A DNA stretch of 64,000 bases, taken from positions 146,501 through 210,500 of the forward strand of contig NZ_FSRI01000002.1 of the NCBI RefSeq assembly GCF_900141775.1, written 5' to 3'. This stretch comes from Salinivibrio sp. ES.052. GTDB lineage: Bacteria; Pseudomonadota; Gammaproteobacteria; Enterobacterales; Vibrionaceae. The position numbers and the translations under genes were made by a program. Below, in pieces: positions 10,164 to 18,998 of the stretch. The notes below the pieces were generated by a model. That model made no database searches and was not told the DNA's origin. It saw only the letters and a list, made by a program, of their open reading frames with translations. The number at the start of each line of letters is the position of its first letter. Position 1 is the first letter of the stretch.

Positions 10164-10883
10164 TTATGCGTCGGCGAGTGCCGATTTTTGCGCGACGACA
10201 ATGTCATCAATGCCCTTACTGGCCAACGCGAGCATCGCGTTCAGCTCATCTGGCGTAAACGGCTCCGCTTCGGCAGTGCCTTGCACCTCAATCATGCGGC
10301 CATCTTCGAGCATCACCACATTCATGTCGGTATCTGCCGCCGAGTCTTCCACGTATTCGAGATCGCAAATCGGCGTTTGCTGATAAATGCCCACCGACAC
10401 GGCGGCCACATGACCACGCATGGGGTTAGCCGCCAGCTTGCCATTACGTACCAGTGCATTAAGCGCGTCCGCCAGTGCCACACTCGCTCCAGAGATGGAC
10501 GCGGTACGCGTGCCACCGTCGGCTTGAATCACGTCACAGTCAACCGTAATGGTGCGCTCACCTAAGGCTTTTAAATCCACCGCGGCGCGCAAACTGCGGC
10601 CAATCAAGCGCTGAATTTCGACGGTACGGCCACCTTGTTTGCCGCTTGACGCTTCACGGCGGTTACGGGTGTGGGTCGCACGTGGCAACATGCCATACTC
10701 GGCAGTCACCCAACCTTGGCCCTTGCCTTTTAAAAAGCGCGGCACGCCCTCTTCAATCGTGGCGTTACAAATCACCTTGGTATCACCAAAGCACACCAAC
10801 ACAGAGCCTTCTGCGTGGGCCGTAAAACCGCGGGTAAAGCTAACGGGACGGATTTGGTCGAGTGCTCTTCCACTTGGGCGCAT
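10164..10883 (-). CDS. rph: Ribonuclease PH
   Basis: Phosphorolytic 3'-5' exoribonuclease that trims tRNA 3' ends and structured RNA. The 239-residue protein starts [16 protein letters not shown] and has [18 protein letters not shown], the [13 protein letters not shown] substrate-binding arginines, [22 protein letters not shown] and the catalytic aspartates of [19 protein letters not shown]. It is full length, unlike the frameshifted rph of E. coli K-12. Start ATG 10883 fits the family; longer in-frame starts do not. It is the leader gene of the rph-pyrE operon and divergent from yicC. Confidence 0.97.
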   Translation of the reverse strand: MRPSGRALDQIRPVSFTRGFTAHAEGSVLVCFGDTKVICNATIEEGVPRFLKGKGQGWVTAEYGMLPRATHTRNRREASSGKQGGRTVEIQRLIGRSLRAAVDLKALGERTITVDCDVIQADGGTRTASISGASVALADALNALVRNGKLAANPMRGHVAAVSVGIYQQTPICDLEYVEDSAADTDMNVVMLEDGRMIEVQGTAEAEPFTPDELNAMLALASKGIDDIVVAQKSALADA

Positions 10884-11042
10884 GCAAGTTACCTTATTGA
10901 CTGACAGAATGTGGTCGCGATTATACGTGTTTCTCCGCTCGCTTGCGATCCCTGTCCGCCCCTCACACCAAGACAGCTGACGCAAGAAGAGCAGATGCGT
11001 ATACTCTTAACTATTCACTCTAAGCACACAAAGCAGGTACAC

Positions 11043-11906
11043 ATGATCCACAGTATGACCGCCTACGCCCGACAAGAACTTAAGGGCGACTGGGGCAACG
11101 CGGTTTGGGAAATCCGTTCCGTTAACCAGCGCTACCTCGAAACCTACATTCGCATGCCTGAGCAGCTACGTAGCCTTGAGCCTGTGGTACGCGAGCGTTT
11201 TCGCAAGCGCCTTGCCCGCGGCAAAGTGGAATGCAACCTGCGCTTTGATACCTCACAAGCCAGCCAAGATAAGCTCACTATCAATGAGGCGCTGGCCAAG
11301 CAAGTGATTCACGCCGCCAAATGGGTAAAAGAGACTGCAGGTGAAGGCAACATCAATCCGTTTCAAGTACTGAATTGGCCGGGTGTAATGGAAGCGCCGG
11401 AGCAAGATACCGATGAGTTGCACCGTGTTTTACTCGAAGGTTTAGATGACGGACTAGAGGCCTTTATTGCGGCTCGAGCCAGCGAAGGCGAGAACATGAA
11501 AGCCCTGATTGAACAGCGACTCGATGCCATTAGCGCCGAAGTGATCAAAGTGCGTGAAAAGATGCCCACCGTGATTGAGTGGCAGCGTGAACGCTTAACC
11601 ACACGTTTGGAAGAAGCCAAAGTGGAACTCGACCCAGCCCGCGTTGAGCAAGAAATGGTGATGCTGGCGCAAAAAGTGGATGTTGCAGAAGAGCTTGACC
11701 GCTTGGACTCACACGTTTCAGAAGCACATAAAATCCTCAAAAAAGGTGGCGCTTGCGGCCGACGCTTGGACTTTATGATGCAAGAGTTCAACCGCGAAGC
11801 CAACACCCTCGCCTCCAAATCAATCAGCACCGAGATCACCGCCTCCGGCGTCGAGCTCAAAGTGCTTATCGAACAAATGCGCGAGCAGATCCAGAATATT
11901 GAGTGA
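11043..11906 (+). CDS. yicC: YicC/YloC family endoribonuclease
   Basis: The 287-residue product opens MIHSMTAYARQELKGDWG, and has the family's SVNQRYLETYIRMPEQLRSLEPVVRERFRKRLARGKVECN block and the C-terminal DFMMQEFNREANTLASKS block (DUF1732), where conserved acidic residues lie. Recent work describes the family as endoribonucleases linked to small-RNA decay; older work found a stationary-phase growth role. ATG 11043 gives the same length as E. coli YicC. It is divergent from rph, as in enterics, and is followed by a terminator and a block of accessory genes. Confidence 0.93.
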   Translation: MIHSMTAYARQELKGDWGNAVWEIRSVNQRYLETYIRMPEQLRSLEPVVRERFRKRLARGKVECNLRFDTSQASQDKLTINEALAKQVIHAAKWVKETAGEGNINPFQVLNWPGVMEAPEQDTDELHRVLLEGLDDGLEAFIAARASEGENMKALIEQRLDAISAEVIKVREKMPTVIEWQRERLTTRLEEAKVELDPARVEQEMVMLAQKVDVAEELDRLDSHVSEAHKILKKGGACGRRLDFMMQEFNREANTLASKSISTEITASGVELKVLIEQMREQIQNIE

Positions 11907-11947
11907 TAAATAGCGGTTCGCGGCACTTAACTATCAGTCATATAAAG

Positions 11948-11978
11948 ACAGCTCGGCTCTACAGGTCGGGTTGTTTTG
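11948..11978 (+). terminator. Likely terminator after yicC
   Basis: ACAGCTCGG pairs with TCGGGTTGT (several G-U pairs) around a short loop, followed by TTTTGTATT, about 40 bp past the yicC stop. Confidence 0.55.
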
Positions 11979-12038
11979 TATTGCCTATAGCGTTATGCGA
12001 GTAGGCCCCTTTTGCGGGAGCGGTAAAGCAAATCTGTA

Positions 12039-12170
12039 TTAACCGCTTGTGTTATCCCGCTTTTCACTGTTTTGACTCATTTTTTGGATTTTTAGGCTAA
12101 GCCCGCACCACGCGAATACCGCAGTAAAAAATAGCCAGAGCCCAATCAATGCCCACGTATTCTCAGTCAT
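12039..12170 (-). CDS. Small membrane protein, 43 residues
   Basis: A short frame starting MTENTWALIGLW and ending KRDNTSG. Residues about 7-27 (LIGLWLFFTAVFAWCGLSL) form a single hydrophobic helix; the tail IQKMSQNSEKRD is charged. GGAGG lies about 13 bp before the ATG and AGAG closer, so translation is plausible. It resembles many single-pass small inner-membrane proteins but I do not recognise a family. It lies downstream of the large helicase gene on the same strand, and between that gene and yicC. No function can be given. Confidence 0.55.
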   Translation of the reverse strand: MTENTWALIGLWLFFTAVFAWCGLSLKIQKMSQNSEKRDNTSG

Positions 12171-12231
12171 AGCTTGCTCTACCCTCCCACATTATTCATC
12201 CAACCAGTGTCTACAAAAGATTCGCCATCCC

Positions 12232-15200
12232 CTAGCCTACCGCCAACTTCGCCGCTTGCTGCCACATAAAGTTTGGCATCGGAGTGATTAGCTCCCACGT
12301 AATATCCATCGGCTGAGATCCAGTGTGGGAGATATAATTCACTTCGCCAAAGTTCACAAATCCCATGGTACGCCCGTATTCATCCTTGGTTTGCTCACGT
12401 ACAAACAAAAACAGGCGCTTCCCTATTTTTTGATGTTGAATGTAATCTTTGCCTCGGCCTTTATCAGGACGCGAGCTGTTTTGCGATTGCCAGTGAAAGC
12501 GTGACGCGTTGATCGCATAATCGTGATACATGGTTGTCGGGGAAAATTGCTTTTCATTTTTATCCAAGGTGACAAATAGCAACTCAATGTTTTGATCTTT
12601 AAGCGCATAAAGCCCCTCTCGTGCAGGTGGCTGCCGCTCAAAGATGGTAGCGCCAAAGCCAACTAGAATTTGCTCACGCGAATATCGCGCATGAAGCCGC
12701 AATGGCACATCAGGCAAATCGTCCATCCGCGACTGCTCGTGCTTGGTTTGTGATAGTTTCCAGTCCACCACATCCACTAATTCTGCTTTGATGCCCAGCC
12801 GCCTTAACGCGGAAAAGCTTTGCGCAATGGATGAAAAGCCAAGTGCTGGCCCTGTTTGTTGCCAAACATCATAATGACACATGAGTCGATGCCGTTCGCT
12901 ACCCGTATCAGATGAAAAATCTGTTTGGCAAAGCTGCTGTAAAAACTGTAGATACGCATGATCATCCGTAGTTAAAATCCGCTGAAAAATCGCCTTTTTG
13001 ATTGTTTTAAGTGCACTTTCATCAAAAGGAGAATCATTGACCTGTAGATCTGCTTTGAACACCAATTCTGACCAACAGCCTCGCTTATATAGTTCGTTCA
13101 AATCAATATGCGGATACAAGGTTAGGAAGTTCGCTAGCGTCAGCGGCAGGTGGGTGTGCTGAGGATATTGCCGAACCATTGCCACTAAGCGCCTTAGCGT
13201 TAGCGACGCTTTGCGGATGTTATCCAAGACCATTTCTTGGGTGCGCTTAGTAAGCTCAATACGACAGCCCAAAGGCGCATGGGGGAAGCCTTGTTCAATC
13301 TCATGGTTAATCGCTCGAGCGCTCTTGCCCACCAGCGCCCGAAACTTGTTTGCAAAGTCATACTCGGGACGCGAATGACCGACAAAGTCGAGGACGGTGC
13401 AGCACTCCTTGTCCTCAGCTAAACGTAAACCGCGGCCTAGCTGCTGAAGGAAAATGGTTAAACTCTCGGTAGGACGTAGAAACAATAAGGTATCTACTTC
13501 AGGGATATCGACCCCCTCGTTGAAAATATCAACCACACAAAGCACATTGACCTCACCGGCGCGCAGCGATTGCTGCTTTCGCTGGCGCTCATGCCGATTG
13601 TCGCTGGTTAACACATCCGCCTTAAGCCCTTGCAGTGAAAACTGTTGAGCCATGTATTGAGCGTGTTCTTTACTCACACAAAAAGCGAGTGCTTTCATAC
13701 GGCTAAGATCCGTGATGATCTCGTTCATGCTGAGTAATATCTTATCCACCCGTGCTTGGTTGGAGGTATAGAGGTTAGTCAGCTGTGCAATATCATAGCG
13801 GCCACGCTGCCAAGGAATGGTCCGTAGATCGGTATCATCATCAATACCAAAATATTGGAATGGGCAAAGATGACGACGGTTAATCGCCTCTGGCAACCGA
13901 ATCTCAGCCGCAATAACACCACCAAAATCCGCGAGAATATCGCCGCCATCGTGACGCTCGGGTGTCGCCGTCAGACCCAGTAGTATTGACGGCGAAAAGT
14001 GGTGCAAAACCGCTCGATAACTGCTCGCAGCAATATGATGCACTTCATCAATCACAATGTAGTCATAGTAATCGGCCGTCAAGTTGAGCGTATCGAGCTG
14101 GTTGTTCAATGTTTGAATCGAGACAAATAGCTGCCGGTAATGATCTGGCGTGAGACCACCGACCCACAGCTCGCCAAAGGTACTGTTACGTAATACGCCT
14201 CGATAGGCCGCACGCGCCTGCTTAAGGATTTCTTCACGATGAGCCACAAATAAAAAGTTGGCATCAGGGTGTTTTTTCAAAAAACGGGCGAAATCAAACG
14301 CAGAGATCAGTGTCTTACCAGTGCCTGTTGCCGCCACCACTAAGTTGCGAAAACGTTGATGCGTCTGACGCTCAACCGTCAGCTGCTCCAAAATCTCCTT
14401 CTGGTGAGGGAAAGGAGAGAGATCGAAGAAAAACGTAGTACCATCTTCTTCGCCACCGCGCTGCTGCCGAAGGGCTTGATTCAGTTTTTCGGTACTTTTT
14501 GCATCTCCGTCAAATCGTTCAAATTCATTCGACGCCCAATACGTTTCAAAGGTGCTGTGTGATTTATTGATAATGTGGGGAATTTCTTGCGAGGTAATTT
14601 TGAGATTCCACTCCAACCCATTCGTCAGTGCAGAATGAGAGAGGTTTGACGATCCGATATAACCGGTGTGATAGCCGGTCTCGCGTAAAAACAAATAGCT
14701 TTTAGCGTGAAGGCGCTCGCGCTCAGTATTGTAGCTTAACTTCACCTCGGTATTGGGTAGACTGGCTAAATACTCCACCGCTTTCGCATCTGTCGCGCCC
14801 ATGTATGAGGTGGTGATGACCTTTAACTCGCGACCACTGCGAGTAAAGGCTTCCAGCTCTTTACGGAAAATTCTTATCCCCGCCCACTTGATGAATGATA
14901 CCAACCAATAGATTTTGTCTGCGGATAAAATCTCTCTTTTCAGCTCTGACTCCAATGAAAGACCCGCATTACTGCCACAAAAAAGCTCACTCTGCGTTAA
15001 GCCGGTGAGTGGGAAAATATCTTGCACATAGCGCGCTAAATCAGATGCTATCGGGTTTTCAAACTCATAAAGGGCCGTCAGGATTTTTCCCTGACTCGCG
15101 AGCAAATTATCGTCGATAATGTCTTTATCGTGGATCTGGGTTTTCAGCCACAGCAAGAATTGGTTGGATAGTGTGATTTGCTGCTCTAGGCGATCATCAC

Positions 15201-15372
15201 TGGCAGGCACGGCGTCGAGTACATGGTGCAAAACATGCGATAAAAAACGAGACAACCAAACTGACGCCTCGTTGCTGGTAAGCGCTCGCTCGCCAACATA
15301 GAATCGCTCTCGATCAATACGGCTCTCAATAAGCTGCGTTACCAGCTGCTCATAAATTCCGATCTGCTGCAT
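12232..15372 (-). CDS. PLD-domain / SF2 helicase / DUF3427 protein
   Basis: A 1046-residue multidomain protein. Residues ~130-285 carry a phospholipase-D-like nuclease module with one HKD-type motif (LHAKSYLFL followed by YIGSSNLSHSA). Residues ~315-680 form a superfamily-2 helicase: Walker A AATGTGKT (~350), AHREE, DEVHH (~442), LTATPER and the C-lobe motif QQLGRGLRL. The last ~250 residues match DUF3427, ending in GRGKDYIQHQKIGKRLFLFVREQ. The family occurs sporadically and is often found near defence genes; it may process foreign or damaged DNA, but no activity is established here. ATG 15372 (GGAAGGA upstream) is preferred; an in-frame start at 15414 would add 14 residues. It is a lone gene; no methylase or toxin is beside it. 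Confidence 0.88.
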   Translation of the reverse strand: MQQIGIYEQLVTQLIESRIDRERFYVGERALTSNEASVWLSRFLSHVLHHVLDAVPASDDRLEQQITLSNQFLLWLKTQIHDKDIIDDNLLASQGKILTALYEFENPIASDLARYVQDIFPLTGLTQSELFCGSNAGLSLESELKREILSADKIYWLVSFIKWAGIRIFRKELEAFTRSGRELKVITTSYMGATDAKAVEYLASLPNTEVKLSYNTERERLHAKSYLFLRETGYHTGYIGSSNLSHSALTNGLEWNLKITSQEIPHIINKSHSTFETYWASNEFERFDGDAKSTEKLNQALRQQRGGEEDGTTFFFDLSPFPHQKEILEQLTVERQTHQRFRNLVVAATGTGKTLISAFDFARFLKKHPDANFLFVAHREEILKQARAAYRGVLRNSTFGELWVGGLTPDHYRQLFVSIQTLNNQLDTLNLTADYYDYIVIDEVHHIAASSYRAVLHHFSPSILLGLTATPERHDGGDILADFGGVIAAEIRLPEAINRRHLCPFQYFGIDDDTDLRTIPWQRGRYDIAQLTNLYTSNQARVDKILLSMNEIITDLSRMKALAFCVSKEHAQYMAQQFSLQGLKADVLTSDNRHERQRKQQSLRAGEVNVLCVVDIFNEGVDIPEVDTLLFLRPTESLTIFLQQLGRGLRLAEDKECCTVLDFVGHSRPEYDFANKFRALVGKSARAINHEIEQGFPHAPLGCRIELTKRTQEMVLDNIRKASLTLRRLVAMVRQYPQHTHLPLTLANFLTLYPHIDLNELYKRGCWSELVFKADLQVNDSPFDESALKTIKKAIFQRILTTDDHAYLQFLQQLCQTDFSSDTGSERHRLMCHYDVWQQTGPALGFSSIAQSFSALRRLGIKAELVDVVDWKLSQTKHEQSRMDDLPDVPLRLHARYSREQILVGFGATIFERQPPAREGLYALKDQNIELLFVTLDKNEKQFSPTTMYHDYAINASRFHWQSQNSSRPDKGRGKDYIQHQKIGKRLFLFVREQTKDEYGRTMGFVNFGEVNYISHTGSQPMDITWELITPMPNFMWQQAAKLAVG

Positions 15373-15820
15373 TTTTCCTTCCACGCTATGAGCCTGCATC
15401 ACCTTACAAACCACGGGGTGTAGGCGCTATGAAAGGATCACTTTTCTATACTTTTCAAACAATAGCAACAAAGAGTTAAGTCAGACTCTCATCTGGGGTC
15501 TACACAAAGTGACTTAATAGGTAACAATGTGTAGACCTAGTGGCGGACATAAAGGCTTTCAACCAATCAAAACTCAACAATATTTTTTGCGAACAACGCT
15601 TCACGACGGCTATTGGCTGCTACAAAGCGCTTAAACCGCAATTAAAAGAACGCAGAATAATCGTGCAGCTGATGCAAATAGCGTGATGCCGCATCATCGC
15701 CACTGGGGCAAGTCTGATTTGCTTACTCGTACGTTTGCTGGCAGCCATACTCACGCTAGCGATAAATAGCGGTTAACGCGTTCGCAGACAACGCCTCATC
15801 GCTGTGTCATGATCCCTGCC
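15373..15820. other. Gene-free 448-bp interval with a spaced inverted repeat
   Basis: No credible reading frame. It contains a 10-bp perfect inverted repeat, GGTCTACACA (15497-15506) and TGTGTAGACC (15528-15537), 21 bp apart. The remainder shows no terminator or RNA gene that I can support. It holds the upstream region of the helicase gene and the 3' end of gntR. Confidence 0.6.
15497..15537. repeat. 10-bp inverted repeat, 21-bp spacer
   Basis: GGTCTACACA and its exact complement flank 21 bp, about 125 bp upstream of the helicase start. It may be an operator for a dimeric regulator or a hairpin; it lacks a T-run. Confidence 0.6.
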
Positions 15821-16822
15821 TCAAATACTCTCCCCGTGTTCGATGCGGTAGCCAAGATCGATGTGGCTCGGCCAGGTGTCGGCGCCGCGGAGTCGGGCGA
15901 TAAGCTCGGTGGCGGCGACGCGGCCGATTTCTTCTCGAGGGGTGATCACTGTCGCCAGTTTGGGGAGCATGGCTTGGCTGATGTCGTGGCCATGAAAACC
16001 GGCAATCGCAATGTGTTCCGGCACCTTGATCCCGCGTCGTTGGCATTCATATAAAGCGCCAATCGCCAAATCATCGTTGGTGCAAACAATGCCATCCACC
16101 TCGGGATGTAATTCAAGGATCTGGCCGAGTAACTTGGCCCCTAAGGTAAATGACGAGGCGTCTTCAGTTTGCAGGCTGATCGGCGTTTGCTGGGTTTGAG
16201 CAATCGCTTGATGATAACCATCAAGCTTTAACCGCGTGCGCTCATCCATACGGGCGGCAAAATACGCAATGCATCGGCGCCCTTTTTCAATCAGGGCGTT
16301 GGTCATATCGCGCGAGGCTTTGGTGTTGTCAAAGCCGACCGCTTGCTCGAGGCGTGGCGACACGCTGTCCATGATTTCAATCACCGGAATCGAGGCGGTT
16401 TGCAGCATTTTACGCGCTCTATCGGTATGGACATTTTCGGACAAAATGATCGCATCGACGTTATACGAGAGCAAAGACTCAATGCTCTGCTCCTCAAGCG
16501 CGGCGCTGTAGCTGTAGTGGGCAATCATGGTTTGATAGCCCTCTGGTGAGGTAACGGATTCAATCCCGCGGATCACTTCGGCAAAGACTTGGTTGGTCAG
16601 GGAAGGTACCAGTACGCCAATTGCATGGGATTTTGCATTGGAGAGAATATCGGGGGCGCGGTTGGGAATGTAACCCAGCTCCTCTACCGCCAATTGGATT
16701 TTTTCACGGGCGGCGTCCGAGACCATCGCCGGATCGCGTAAACAGCGGCTTACTGTCATTTTGGTGACGCCGACTCGATCGGCAATGTCTTGTAATGTCG
16801 GTCGCTTTTTCTTATTCGCCAT
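15821..16822 (-). CDS. gntR: LacI-family gluconate repressor GntR
   Basis: A 333-residue repressor closely matching E. coli GntR. The N-terminal helix-turn-helix is LQDIADRVGVTKMTVSRCLRDP with hinge GYIPNRAPDILSNAKSHAIGV, followed by the periplasmic-binding-protein-like effector domain (VPSLTNQVFAEVIRGIESVT, FDNTKASRDMTNALI, CTNDDLAIGALYECQRRG, AIAGFHGHDISQAMLPKLATVITPRE). In E. coli it represses gluconate uptake and catabolism genes until gluconate binds. It lies downstream of gnd in the same direction; a GTTAC...GTAAC operator-like palindrome sits just upstream of its start and another before the TRAP operon, so autorepression and control of the operon are likely. Confidence 0.94.
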   Translation of the reverse strand: MANKKKRPTLQDIADRVGVTKMTVSRCLRDPAMVSDAAREKIQLAVEELGYIPNRAPDILSNAKSHAIGVLVPSLTNQVFAEVIRGIESVTSPEGYQTMIAHYSYSAALEEQSIESLLSYNVDAIILSENVHTDRARKMLQTASIPVIEIMDSVSPRLEQAVGFDNTKASRDMTNALIEKGRRCIAYFAARMDERTRLKLDGYHQAIAQTQQTPISLQTEDASSFTLGAKLLGQILELHPEVDGIVCTNDDLAIGALYECQRRGIKVPEHIAIAGFHGHDISQAMLPKLATVITPREEIGRVAATELIARLRGADTWPSHIDLGYRIEHGESI

Positions 16823-16885
16823 CTGGGTCTTTCATTGATGCAGTCTTGTTTTGGCTCCATCATACCCACTCTTTGGCCCTTTTTG

Positions 16886-16901
16886 TTGTTACGTGTAACA
16901 A
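16886..16901. promoter_or_regulatory. GntR operator-like palindrome upstream of gntR
   Basis: TTGTTACGTGTAACAA has 7-bp arms matching the half sites of the E. coli GntR operator (TGTTAC/GTAACA) with a GT centre. It lies 64 bp upstream of the gntR start. A longer, offset inverted repeat (CCTTTTTGTT / AACAAAAAGG, 16878-16906) overlaps it. Confidence 0.7.
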
Positions 16902-16931
16902 AAAGGCGCGCCCATCACAGCGCGCGTTGGC

Positions 16932-18422
16932 TTATCGTGTTTGTTGTCGCTTTGGTTGCTCACTCCAGGTCAAATGGTACTGGCGTGACCCATCATCATC
17001 GACACGTGCATAACCATGGGCGCCAAAATAGTCGCGCTGAGCCTGAAGCAAGTTAGCGGGTAACACCTCGCTATGAAGAGCATCAAAATAGCTCAATGAC
17101 GCCGCCATCGCGGGAATAGGCACCGCCGCTTGCGCGGCACTGGCAACGGTCGCACGCCAGCCGGGAGCTTGGCGGCTCATCGCCTCGGCAAAGGGCGCGA
17201 CGAGAAGTAAGTTAGCAACATCTGGCGTCTGTTGATACGCACTAGCAATCTCGCTTAAACATTGTGCGCGGATAATGCACCCTGCGCGCCAGATCTTGGC
17301 AATTTGCGCAAAGTCTAGTGTCCAGCCTTGTTGCTGCGCGGTGGTGTTGATCAGATCAAACCCTTGGGCATACACCGATAATTTGGCGCAATACAGGGCG
17401 TCGTGGAGGTTTTCAAGCTGTGTATCAATATCATCATACGCAACAGACGCTGGGTTGATGCGAGTTTTCGCAGCCGCCACTCGCACCGCTTTTAAGCCAC
17501 TTTGGGCGCGTGCAAACACCGCCTGGGCAATGGTCGGGGCTGCGACACCGGTTTGCAGCGCATTCACTGCCGTCCACATGCCTGTCCCCTTTTGGCCGGC
17601 TTTATCCAGTACCACCTCGACGAACGGCTTACCTGTGATAGGGTCTGGGGTTTGTAGGATCTCGGCGCTGATTGCCATCAAGTAGCTATTGAGTGGCCCT
17701 TGGTTCCAACGAGCAAAACATTGGCCAATTTCCACCGCCGACAGTCCTAATGCTTGCGACATAAAATGATACGCTTCCGCAATTAACTGCATGTCCGCAT
17801 ATTCAATGCCGTTATGTACCATCTTGACATAATGACCCACGCCCGCCCCGCCGAGATAAGCGGCACACGGCTCCCCCTGCTCAAACTGGCCCACAGGCTG
17901 ACCGGTGTGATCCACTTTTGCCGCAATCGCCAACCACATGGGTTTAACCTGCGCCCACGCTGACGCATCGCCACTGGCCATCAGCGAGGGGCCGGTACGC
18001 GCGCCCACTTCCCCACCGGAGATGGCGGTGTTAAAAAAGCGCAACTGCCCTTGGTAGTCGCGGGCGCGCCGCTCACTATCTGTCCACAGGCTGTTGCCGG
18101 TATCGATAACAATATCGTCAGGTGCCAGGCCCGCCGCCAACAACTCATCGATCACCCGATCAACAACCTCGCCGGCGGGCACCGACAAGGCGATAACACG
18201 CGGCGTTTGCAAACTGGCCAGCAGCTGAGATAGCGAATCGACCACCGTTAGCTGGCCTTTTCCCGACGCCTGATTCAGGGGTAGCGCGGCCTCATGCGCC
18301 GCTTGCCGGTGATGCGGATCAATATCAAAGCCTGCGACATTAAAGCCATGATCGACAAGGTTTAAAGCCAGGCTTTTCCCCATCACACCTAATCCAACCA
18401 GACTTATCTGTGATGGCATCAT
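16932..18422 (-). CDS. gnd: 6-phosphogluconate dehydrogenase, long form, NAD-like cofactor loop
   Basis: Oxidatively decarboxylates 6-phosphogluconate to ribulose 5-phosphate. The 496-residue length fits the long-chain class. Visible motifs: dinucleotide-binding VGLGVMGKSLALNL, SGGEVGARTGPS, the catalytic VKMVHNGIEYADMQLI (Lys and Glu), LDKAGQKGTGMWT and the C-terminal QRDYFGAHGYARVD. At the end of the second beta strand (residues 32-35) it has FDID where NADP-type enzymes have FNRT; an Asp there usually favours NAD. Overlaps gntK by 4 bp (ATGA), so it is translationally coupled. Last enzyme gene of the gluconate operon before gntR. It is divergent from the E. coli enzyme outside these motifs. 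Confidence 0.92.
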   Translation of the reverse strand: MMPSQISLVGLGVMGKSLALNLVDHGFNVAGFDIDPHHRQAAHEAALPLNQASGKGQLTVVDSLSQLLASLQTPRVIALSVPAGEVVDRVIDELLAAGLAPDDIVIDTGNSLWTDSERRARDYQGQLRFFNTAISGGEVGARTGPSLMASGDASAWAQVKPMWLAIAAKVDHTGQPVGQFEQGEPCAAYLGGAGVGHYVKMVHNGIEYADMQLIAEAYHFMSQALGLSAVEIGQCFARWNQGPLNSYLMAISAEILQTPDPITGKPFVEVVLDKAGQKGTGMWTAVNALQTGVAAPTIAQAVFARAQSGLKAVRVAAAKTRINPASVAYDDIDTQLENLHDALYCAKLSVYAQGFDLINTTAQQQGWTLDFAQIAKIWRAGCIIRAQCLSEIASAYQQTPDVANLLLVAPFAEAMSRQAPGWRATVASAAQAAVPIPAMAASLSYFDALHSEVLPANLLQAQRDYFGAHGYARVDDDGSRQYHLTWSEQPKRQQTR

Positions 18423-18919
18423 GACTCCATCTCCTTTATTTGTTGCAACGCGTGCCCGACCACGGTGTCGACGGGGTAAGAGATATCGACAAACAAGGCC
18501 TCTTCAGCGCTGGGCTCGACCAAGGCGTCAAATTGGCTACGCAGCATGGCTTCACCATGAAAATAGTGGTTAGCCCGTTTTTGTAGCCGCGACCAAATCG
18601 TAGCGTAGTCACCCTGCAGGTAAACAATCACTAACTCTGGGTTGTTTTGTCGTAGAACGTCGCGGTATTCCGACTTTAATGCTGAGCAGGCAATCACCGC
18701 CGCCTCGTTGTCGGTATACAGGCGGTTCAAGGTACGCAACCAGCCACTGCGGTCAGCATCAGTCAGAGGGATCCCTTTCCGCATTTTTTCTACATTGTCA
18801 GCGGGATGATAGTCGTCACCGTCATAAAAAGGCAGGTCGAGCGCACGGGCAATTTCACTGCCAATCAGGCTTTTGCCGCACCCTGAAACCCCCATGATTA
18901 ATAGTTTTTTTACTTTCAT
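18419..18919 (-). CDS. gntK: Gluconokinase GntK
   Basis: Phosphorylates gluconate with ATP to 6-phosphogluconate. The 166-residue protein has the P-loop MGVSGCGKSLIGSEIA near the N-terminus, the substrate-binding FYDGDDYHPADNVEKMRKGIPLTDADR and ACSALKSEYRDVLR, and the HYFHGEAMLRSQF lid region. ATG 18919 is chosen because it gives MKVKKLLIMGVSG directly; an in-frame TTG at 18931 has no spacing for a ribosome site. It overlaps gnd by 4 bp and lies 79 bp after the TRAP permease gene, completing an import-phosphorylate-oxidise route. Confidence 0.95.
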   Translation of the reverse strand: MKVKKLLIMGVSGCGKSLIGSEIARALDLPFYDGDDYHPADNVEKMRKGIPLTDADRSGWLRTLNRLYTDNEAAVIACSALKSEYRDVLRQNNPELVIVYLQGDYATIWSRLQKRANHYFHGEAMLRSQFDALVEPSAEEALFVDISYPVDTVVGHALQQIKEMES

Positions 18920-18998
18920 TGCACACCACAACCCTTAGCCAGGCCACACGCCAGCGATAACACCTTGAGAACTCGATATTGCTGTTTTAATATCATGA

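Noticed and set aside
11363-11926. A 187-codon antisense frame in yicC
   Set aside because: Serine/arginine-rich shadow of a conserved gene.
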